Source of the DNA: Eupeodes corollae
Lineage: Eukaryota > Arthropoda > Insecta > Diptera > Syrphidae
Reading direction: 5' to 3'
Length of the DNA stretch: 64,000 bases
NCBI RefSeq assembly: GCF_945859685.1
Contig: NC_079148.1
Location: 1,240,001 to 1,304,000, forward strand
In this document: in pieces, positions 56,390 through 64,000 of the stretch
How positions within the stretch are numbered: position 1 is the stretch's first letter
Layout of the letters: each line of letters opens with the position of its first letter
Notes under the pieces: model-generated
Databases searched by the model: none
What the model saw: only the letters and a program-made list of their open reading frames with translations
Told to the model about the DNA's origin: nothing
Position numbers and translations under genes: made by a program

Positions 56390-57000
56390 GATCTATCATA
56401 AAAATAAAATGGGGCACACCATTATTTATTTTGTGGTTTTCAAACTTCAAACCATCCAATTCTACTTGTATTTAATGGTCGAAAGTTTATTTCCAATCCA
56501 ACGAAGGCACGCATTTTCGATAAGAATGCTAGATCCTAAACCCTACCAAAAACTTTTCTAATATCAAGTGCAATAACCTTAATTTTTTCAAAACCTTGTA
56601 CAGATTTGTTTTACTGTTTAGTGAGATAAACCAAAAGATTACCAGTGGGCCTATTGCTACGAAAGCCGTAATACCGGTGATTAAGAAGCCTTTGATCTAC
56701 CAAATATTTCTTGAGCTGACCTTGGAAAGAAGGAGCGTAAGTGGAATGGGTCGATAATTAGAGAGGATAAGGATTCGCCTATTTAAGTATGGGCTGGACA
56801 AGTGGTGTTTTTCATCTGCTTGGAAAGTGTTCTGAAGATCAGGACAGATGTAAAAGTTTGAGCAGTCGATTTATTAGCGTTGTACAATAAGTCAATGAGA
56901 TCTTTAAGGACTCTAGCTACAGTATGAGTACGTAAAAAATTCTGTACAGGCGGATTCACAACACTCTCTGGCAGCTTTGAATTACCGGAGAATTGCATTG
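56390..57000 (-). pseudogene. LINE remnant (RT fingers and motif A)
   Basis: Reading leftwards: THTVARVLKDLIDLLYNANK, VLIFRTLSKQMKNTTCPA, STHSTYAPSFQGQLKKYLVD, QRLLNHRYYGFRSNRPTGNL and KVIALDIRKVFGRV. It corresponds to the standard order linker, KSWK block, QLxxYLEDQxLLNxRQYGFRxxRSTGDLL and VVALDISKAFDRVW. The motif-A Asp is kept (ALDI) but stops and frameshifts abound and the catalytic YADD is not reached. The 5' and 3' parts are missing. Confidence 0.82.
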
Positions 57001-59167
57001 GAAAATATAAGTTATCTCTAAAGAGCTAAACAATAAAGTATTATTATTCAAAAGGGTATGAACCGTGGAAGAGGAAGAATTCTTCATGGTTTTTAAAAAT
57101 AACCAAACATTTCTACTGCCTTTTGGATATTGCAGTATTTTTGGCAGCTATTTTTGTTCATGCAGAAATTTAGTCCACCGAATATGGGAGTTACCGGTCT
57201 TCCTGGCTTGCTTGAAATTTTTTTCGGGATATGAGCTCTCAGATCAATTATTAAAGTTGTTATCATATTTTATAAGCACTGGATTCAACATCACTATCAA
57301 GGAAGCATAGTGAAAAGGTAAAGATCCTGAAATAATTATTAAGCCTGTCCCAGTTGACTTTCTCGTATTGCCAAACGGTTCTATCAGGAGTTCTTTCTTT
57401 AACTGACAAGTTTTGACTCGAGAAATTAGTTGACACAGTTAGTTGGTCTTCTAAATTTATTATTGTAATGATAACTGAACTCCGATTTTCACTAAATACT
57501 TGAACCTTGTGGTATTTTTATCGATTTTTGAGTAAGTATTGCTAAAGGTCGTTTACAGTTATAATCCTCCCCTTAACTTTTTCATGATCTCCTTTTGATA
57601 CTAAGCTTGTTTACCCTTAAAAACCAACCAATCCTTTCAGTAAGCATTTCCTCATTGCCCTTTGTCATCCCCTTCAAATTTTCAAACATTTATAGGGTAA
57701 GCTACCATTTAACCATAACCAAATTAAAAACACAAAAAGACTCAGCACTCGGCACTCGGCAGTCGATAGTCGACAGTCGACACTCCCGCGCCGCTAGCAT
57801 AAAAAGGTCACAAAAATTTGGCCAACAATCCATCACCTGGTATTAACGCGTTTTAATTGAATGCATAATTTATGCGCTATTTATTTATTGTTTTTGTTTA
57901 AACTTTGCATATTGATTGTTAGGCTTCGGAATATCATCTCCAATTAAGAAAGCAAGGTTATTTCAAAATAAATTGTGTGGATTTTTTTGTTTTGTTTTTT
58001 GAATTCGTTTCTGTTTAGAATCGTTTTTCTAAAAAGAGGTGAAAAAACTCGTCCTTAACGCCGACGCCACCGATGATGCTGATGTTTTGCACAAAAACTC
58101 AATTTGCATATTTAACAGAGCGATAAATTATTTTTGTTCATTGTTTTTTTATTTATTTATTTGTTTTTTTTTTTTTTTTTTAATTTTATTTTTCATCTTT
58201 TTATTTTATTGTGAAAGTTTCAATTTAAAGGAGAGCCACATAAATATATTTGCTTTGCTCTGCATTCAAAGTACTACACACTTTCTATCTCTGACAATGA
58301 ATTAATATATTGATAGATGTACATATTTATTTAAATATATATATTTTTTTTAAAAATCATTGAATTTTATATTTGGAATCCTGGAGAAGTGATGGACGGA
58401 CACATAACAAACTGACAGCCAGTTAATGCAATTTTGTTTAAAAATATCGGAATGAGTTAGTTCAGTTTTGATACATGAACTAATTTTTATTTTTTTTCTA
58501 TTTTTTCAATTAGATCAAATTAATTTGTTTGTATGCAGTGGGAATAAAAAAAAATCAATATAAAATATTTGCTTTACAAAATTGGGGGGTAAATATTTAA
58601 ATATATTTGTCTGCTACATTGAAAATGAAACGAACAATTATTTTGACTTGAATTTATTAAAGTTCTCTCAAATGGAAATTTTATGAAATTTAAAAAATAT
58701 TAAAGAAACATAATTTTTGAGTAAAATGTAGGTATTTAATTTTATATGGATAGCCGACAAGGTTTTGATCCTGGGAATTAAATTGCAGTTTTCCGATGGC
58801 GTCAGGTTTTTGAGATAGTACTTCTTTTTATGCTTTATGTTTCCATGACGTAATTATTTTTATCAAATCAATAATTCCTATCTTCAATATTTAGTTTAAA
58901 TACATTTGCGTAATATTTGAACTAAAGAGTTCAATTTTCGAGAATCTTCACAAGTTTTTAGATTTTACCGGCCTTGTTAAAAAAAGCAGAACCATTTATG
59001 CTTAAATTGCTTTCAACAGAAAGAGACAAAACAGTTTTAAAACATTTGTTTATGTTTGGAGCGAACTAGTCCTTAAAACAAGGATACCACTTTAAGTTTT
59101 TGAAATTTCTTGAGAAAGTATAAATAATATTAACCGTGTTTTTAATTTTACGCAAACAGTTAAAATT
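57001..59167. other. Non-coding stretch with a 7-mer minisatellite
   Basis: No gene supported. It contains the 7-bp tandem repeat at 57,746-57,787 and a T-rich low-complexity tract at 58,140-58,200. Confidence 0.45.
57746..57787. repeat. 7-bp minisatellite CACTCGG/CAGTCGA
   Basis: Six adjacent heptamers: CACTCGG, CACTCGG, CAGTCGA, TAGTCGA, CAGTCGA, CACTCCC. CpG-bearing in AT-rich DNA. Confidence 0.9.
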
Positions 59168-59199
59168 GAGTAGTACCCGTGACATGATGGTTAGTGCGT
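59168..59199 (+). mobile_element. SINE head fragment (S4) joined to LINE copy 3
   Basis: AGTAGTACCCGTGACATGAT and GGTTAGTGCGT match the tRNA-like head of S2 and S3. The match stops at GCGTC, where LINE sequence begins in the same orientation. Confidence 0.7.
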
Positions 59200-60275
59200 C
59201 AAATCTTCGGTCGATAAGTCTTATTCCGAGCATCAGCAAAGTTATCGAAAAGATCATTAACAGGACTCTGACTGAGTGGGCCGCGGACAACATAATAATT
59301 CCGGATAAACAGTTCGGGTTCAAGACGGGTCATGACACAATTCATGCTGCGTCTAAAATCGTTTCTGATATCCAATGGAATAAATCAAAACAACAATGCA
59401 GAGCTGCTGTTCTGGTTGATTTGGAAAAGGCCTTTGACACCGTATGGTTAGACGGTCTTTACCTAAAACTGAGCAGGCTTGGCGTAAACAAACCAGTGTT
59501 GTATATACTTTATGATATGCTTGTCAGTAGAAAGTTTGTTGTCAAAAGGGCCAATTAAAAATGGTCTTCAACAGGGAGCGGTGAATTCGCCGATTCTCTT
59601 CAGCATTTACACCAGCGATCTGATAGGTAGTCTTACAAAGGCAATTGCGAACGCCAACGATCTAATTGCGTACAGAACGGCCCGAAAGGTTGAGGTTATT
59701 AGAATTCTCTTGCAGCGTGATTTCGACAAGATTCAGCGATATTGCGACGACTGGAAACTGAAAATAAATGTCCAGAAGTCGGAGACAATTCTGTTCCGGA
59801 CTCCGTTGGCTAGGGCTACGAGGGATACGTGCAAGGATTGGCGCAAGATAGCAAGCAAAAGTGTAGTGAAGTACCTCGGTATCTGGTTAGATCAGTATTT
59901 AGAGGAGCCTTCGCTCTGACGAAACGGTTGTTTTACAGCAGTCGGCTTGACCCCAGAGTGAAGGTAATTTGCTACATGGCCCTCATACGGCCATCATAAG
60001 ATGATCGTTTATGGTTGTCCTGTGTAGTTCAAAGTTGGCCCTTCAAAGATGGAGAAGTTTCGGGTGCTAGAGGGGCAGTGTTTACGACGCTGTACCGGCT
60101 TATTTCGAACAGTCGAATCTTCTTACGTGCATCACTATTCTAGCGAGGTCCTATACAACGGGACTCGAATCAACAGAATTGACAATTTCGTGACAAAACT
60201 CTCGTTCGAGGTCGCATTGCAAGAGCTATGCCTTCGACCGACAATTTAATTTTCTTGGCGTTCTATCCGAACGAC
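59199..60275 (+). pseudogene. LINE copy 3, left part (RT, catalytic motif lost)
   Basis: It is closely similar to 7,237-8,403 of copy 2: NLRSISLIPSISKVIEKIIN, QFGFKTGHDTIHAA, VDLEKAFDTVWLDGL. A deletion near 59,552 joins the reading past the FVVKSGN region and shifts the frame. The catalytic YADD now reads NAND (59,650-59,661), with Tyr and the first Asp both Asn, and deletions near 59,850 and 59,905 remove the strand around YLYFDRHIN. It ends at TATCCGAACGAC, where another LINE is inserted. At the position of the nonsense codon of copy 2 it has TTA (Leu). Confidence 0.92.
60267..60275. repeat. Direct repeat CCGAACGAC (left) of nested LINE
   Basis: The same 9 bp recur at 62,249-62,257, on the far side of the nested element. 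Read as its target-site duplication. Confidence 0.75.
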
Positions 60276-60299
60276 TTCTCATATAATTGCACTAATCCT

Positions 60300-60960
60300 T
60301 GAGGCAATTTTTATCAGCTGTCTTTACCTGGTCCATGTTTCCTCGGCATGGAGAGAAGTTAAAGTTGTTTTTATACCTAATAACAACGTGGACAAATCTG
60401 CAATCACTTCTGCACTGACATCTCTAAATGTAGAGAGTTCGCTTCGGGAGTTAATTCATTTAATGCTTACTAGCAGAATAATTAACTCAAAACTGGGAAA
60501 CTGTTCTAGCAGACGATTCGTTAGTAGAGGGACACCGCAAGGTGGTGTTCTATCCCCTCTCCTCTGGAACCTTGTGGTGAATGAAATTCTAACTAGTCTG
60601 GATGCGGAGGGTTTCAGAGTGATAGCCTATGCGGACGACGTTGCTATAGCAGTTTCAGGAAAGCATCTTAATATCCTAAAAGAACTCTTACAAAATGCCT
60701 TGTACAGACTTATACGATCTGGTCTTATTTTCGAGGAGATCAAAAATTTCATTTGTCAACCCTCCTTATATTAAAGGAATCCAATTAAAATTCTTAGGGT
60801 CTTGTCTTAAATAAAAAAACTAAATTGGAAACGCAACGTACTGGAAAGAGTCAAAAAAGCTACTCTCTTCTCTTGCAAAAAAGCTATTGGTAATAAATGG
60901 GGTTTACAACCCAGAATTTGGCATTGGCTATACACATAGGTAATCAGACAGATTTTAACG
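60300..60960 (+). pseudogene. Nested LINE: reverse transcriptase part
   Basis: AWREVKVVFIPN is followed at once by NVDKSAITSALTSLNVESSL, so the fingers and motif A were deleted in between. Then come RGTPQGGVLSPLLWNLVVNE and the catalytic AYADDVAIAV, intact. A frameshift or stop near 60,774 separates this from the thumb region, which continues as LEKGINRDKLNKAQRSACLC in another frame. Confidence 0.85.
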
Positions 60961-60966
60961 TACGGT

Positions 60967-61976
60967 TTGGCAGTATGGTGGACTGCTTTAGAGAAAGGTA
61001 TAAACCGGGATAAGTTAAATAAAGCCCAACGTTCAGCCTGCCTATGTATAAGCGGATCGCTTCGCACGACCCCGTCTGCGGCACTGGTAACCTTGCACTA
61101 CCTAACACCTTTTGACATATTTAGCAAACAAATAGCAGCAAGCTTTGCTATTCGCCTCAATGCTTCGTCGCAGTGGACTAACAACAACATTGGCCACTCC
61201 GTAATTCTAAGATACTTAGAATCAATTCCAAAGCACACAGACTACACCATCCATCAACTACAATTCGACAGGAATTTCCAGATTTATATACCTACCAGAT
61301 CTTTTTGGGAGGATAGGACATTCTTAGAGGATGAGTCAATCCATTTTTACACAGATGGCTCAAATACCAAAGAAGGGGTTGGTGGAGGTGTGTACTCTGA
61401 ACGACTGAAATTAAGTCTCTCATTCGCCTTCCCAATCATTGTAGCGTCTTCCAGGCGGAACTTTTGGCGATTAAAGAAGTCTTGTCTTGGCTCAATGAAA
61501 ACGTGATATCAACATCTGATATCCGTATTTTCTCTGACAACCAGGCCGCTATCAAATCTCTGGACTCTGTCTCTACAAACTCTATAACAGTCCATAACTG
61601 TCGATCATCTCTAATGGAGATGGCGCAACAGTTTAATATTCACATTTTCTGCGTGCCGGGCCATAGAGACATTCCAGATAACTGTAAGGTAGATGAACTC
61701 GCCAGGAACGGTACAGTACAGCCCATCCTACCACGTTTGGCAAGTACTGGCATACCAATCGCTACTTGTAAACTGTTGCTAATGCAAGACGCTGTGAGGA
61801 GGGCAGGCACCAGGTGGAACAACATCACCACGTGTCAAGCCACACAAAACATCTGGCCAACACTGGATTTAAAACGTTCAAGGTGCTTGCTCTCTCTAAG
61901 CAGATCGCATATAAGCTCGATAATAGCTGCCATAACCGAACACTGTCTAATAGGAAAGCACGCCATGAGACTATGA
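60967..61976 (+). pseudogene. Nested LINE: thumb and RNase H part
   Basis: LAVWWTALEKG and NKAQRSACLCISGSLRTTPS, then the RNase H domain: FYTDGSNTKEGVGGG (first Asp), FQAELLAIKE (Glu), IFSDNQAAIKSL (Asp) and VPGHRDIPDNCKVDELAR (His and last Asp). A frameshift near 61,455 falls between the first Asp strand and the Glu helix, so the domain is complete in content but not in one frame. RNase H would remove RNA from the RNA-DNA hybrid during insertion. Confidence 0.88.
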
Positions 61977-62248
61977 GTATTCTCAAATGACTTTTGAAGT
62001 AGCTGTATGGACGAGGAAGAGGAAGAAACGGTTCTTCATCTTCTCTGCACATGCCCTGCTCTAGCTCGAAAACGCAAGAATTAACGATCTAAATGATCTA
62101 AATCATATCGGTATAAGCAGCCTCTTACGTTTCGTAAGGGACTCAAGCTGGTTCCATTGAGCTTAGGAGGAAGCGTCAAGATTCATAATGGGCCATTAAA
62201 CTGGCCTAAGTGTGTCCGTTTCCATCTTGGACAGCCACTATAACCTAA

Positions 62249-62547
62249 CCGAACGACAAGTACAAGGCGGAGCAGAGCTCCTTCGGTTCAGTAAGGCTGT
62301 GTCCGAACGGGGCTGAACTGATAGGGTGAAGCAGGAAAACTAGTTTTGGTGGCTTCAATCGGCACTTGATAGTGAGTAGTCGGGATGGGGTTCTAAGCCT
62401 TGGCCGGCTCACATACTTGTTTTATAGTTTAAGGGTTTAGTTTTAAGTAGAATAAGCATAGTGGCACAAAAAATAATAATAAAAAAAAACATGGAACAAG
62501 AAAAAAATTGAAAATATAAAATTAAAAATGAAAAACAAAAACTGTTA
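62249..62547 (+). pseudogene. LINE copy 3, right part (ORF2 end and A-rich 3' UTR)
   Basis: It resumes similarity with copy 2 at GGCGGAGCAGAGCTCCTTCG (compare 8,572) through the TAGTCGGGATGGGGTT stop region, TGGCCGGCTCACATACTTGT and the A-rich 3' UTR, to about AAACAAAAACTGTTAGATAG. About 165 bp corresponding to 8,404-8,567 of copy 2 is missing at the insertion site. The 3' end with the poly-A tail seen in copy 2 is not present. Confidence 0.88.
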
Positions 62548-64000
62548 GATAGTTTTTAAGAAATAATAAATAAAAATATAGTCAAATGAAGACCAAATCA
62601 AACAGAACACTAGAATTATTTGAAATGTATCTAAAAGACGAAGGTTCGTACTTTGCAAAATTGTCATACAATAATTTATTCGAAACGACTTAGTTATCTT
62701 TTAGACACCGTTTTTGGTCGGTGCGGTCAACATTTTTAAAGAGGCTTATTTTGAAGACCTAATGAGATAGAAAAAATAAAATACAAGACTTGAATTGGGG
62801 ACAACTTCATACTATACAAATGAGTTGAACTGCTTAGAAGACTGAAATAAAAGGTAATTTTGTCAACTACTGTTATCATATCAATGTCATTATATTTGCA
62901 TATGTTTTCGGAAACTATTGAAGTTTCGTTAATTATTGAACCAAACTTAAATTATTAATAACTTAAGAGAACATTTTAACACCATTTTCAATCTTAGAGA
63001 TAATTTAATCCTCATAAAAGTTTAAATTTATTTAATTAATTCGACACAATAAGTTCAAAATTCATTAAGGAATAATAATTCCTGACCTTAAACTGAAACT
63101 ATTTTATCCCATAAATGAGGTGTTAATAATCCCTTCAACATTGAGAAACTTTAAGAGTCCTTTATAATTCTAATCACTGATAGTTACACAATTGTATTAT
63201 GGTTTGTCAATTATAGAAGCTAATTGACCTTTTTTGGAACCTTTTTATGAGGTGTTAAGAGTTGTAGATCTTTGGAATTCTTTAAAAAAATATTTGTAAA
63301 TGGGTTAAAAATATTCACTAGTAATGGGTTTTCTTATGTTTTTCTTTTTAACAAATGCAGGGTTATCCATATTTATATTGATAGATGTCGAGTTCTAGCC
63401 CTTTACTCAAAATAGATACCCCGTTATTTATTTGTTTAAGACAAAAATTATCAAATATTTATAAACCAGAACTTTTTCCGATTTGCAAATATTATATTTT
63501 GAAATCATAGTTTTGTAAATTTTCCAATAAGAACTAATCCAGCTTCAAAACATTTCAAATTTTGAAATTGACAAGAGCCAACAAAAAATATATCACTTCC
63601 ACCATCAGTTAAAAATATGTCAAAGCCTTGTAATTATCCTTAATACCACCTACAAGCTTTTATTGTTGTATGCCAAAAGGATTATGGGTATAGTTTGTGT
63701 CTTTCACCTTACCATTTGCATGTTTCTTCACATTTTGAATTTTTGTTTTTTATTTTTATTTTCGTATAGTCCTTAAAATACCAGAAATGCGTGCTAACCA
63801 AAAGTCCCTCAGGAAGCTGGTTTAATGCGTAAGGTAGAAACTCATACCTTTATAATATAAATTCAAACTTAATTTCAACGCATTCCACAACAGAACAACA
63901 ATATAATCCCAGGTTAATTGAGTTTTCGTGAATTCTATGCGATGTGCTCTTTAAATTTATTTTAGATGAACTCTAACTTAAACATCCCAAGGATCTAAAC
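62548..64000. other. AT-rich non-coding right end
   Basis: No gene, RNA or repeat recognised to the end of the window. Confidence 0.5.

Larger units (their letters stand above)
60276..62248 (+). mobile_element. Nested LINE with RT and RNase H (LOA/I-like)
   Basis: The insert splits LINE copy 3. It carries a 5'-truncated ORF2: an AWREVKVVFIP block, an internal deletion, RT palm, RNase H and a C-terminal ETVLHLLCTCPALARKR motif. A 3' end CACTATAACCTAA follows, without poly-A. A reverse transcriptase followed by RNase H is found in the LOA and I groups; the placement is tentative. A 9-bp direct repeat flanks it. Confidence 0.85.

Noticed and set aside
1..64000. CRISPR array, bacterial operons, riboswitches
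   Set aside because: No spacer-repeat pattern or bacterial gene organisation; the sequence is eukaryotic.

Overview
This window looks like intergenic or intronic DNA from an insect, most likely a dipteran fly. It is AT-rich and eukaryotic and dominated by retrotransposons of insect type. The primer-binding site of its one intact LTR element matches the 3' end of the fly lysine tRNA. I find no convincing host protein-coding gene in 64 kb. Nearly all protein-like sequence belongs to mobile elements, and most of those are broken.

The centrepiece (13,009-25,622) is a full-length, apparently intact Ty3/gypsy-group LTR retrotransposon. Its LTRs are very long (3,227 and 3,226 bp) and nearly identical. 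A 4-bp target duplication (AAAT), a tRNA-Lys primer site, an intact gag and an intact pol (protease, reverse transcriptase, RNase H, integrase) complete it. There is no env. Gag and pol overlap in the -1 frame, and the overlap holds two exact in-frame G_GGA_AAC slippery heptamers. Each LTR also carries an antisense tRNA-like segment with A box, B box and a T-run, plus an imperfect ~43-nt repeat array.

Left of it: an ~1.3 kb dispersed repeat with internal tandem monomers (338-1,664); a truncated LINE fragment (4,775-5,340); a much better kept 5'-truncated sister copy with target duplications and poly-A tail (6,823-9,310); and two LINE 3' fragments (9,715-10,275 and 11,095-11,400).

Right of it: LINE remnants of several families on both strands (26.0-28.1, 32.5-34.3, 36.9-38.8, 38.8-39.6, 46.0-48.75, 50.9-51.4 and 56.4-57.0 kb); two further copies of the dispersed repeat (34.3 and 40.3-41.2 kb); fragments of one tRNA-derived SINE family at four places; and a 5S-rRNA-derived sequence (55.3 kb). 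At 59.2-62.5 kb a third copy of the left-hand LINE is interrupted by a LINE carrying an RNase H domain.

The rest is AT-rich non-coding DNA with microsatellites and a few GC-richer short-repeat clusters. The elements are independent insertions at different stages of decay; nested and abutting junctions allow a partial relative dating.
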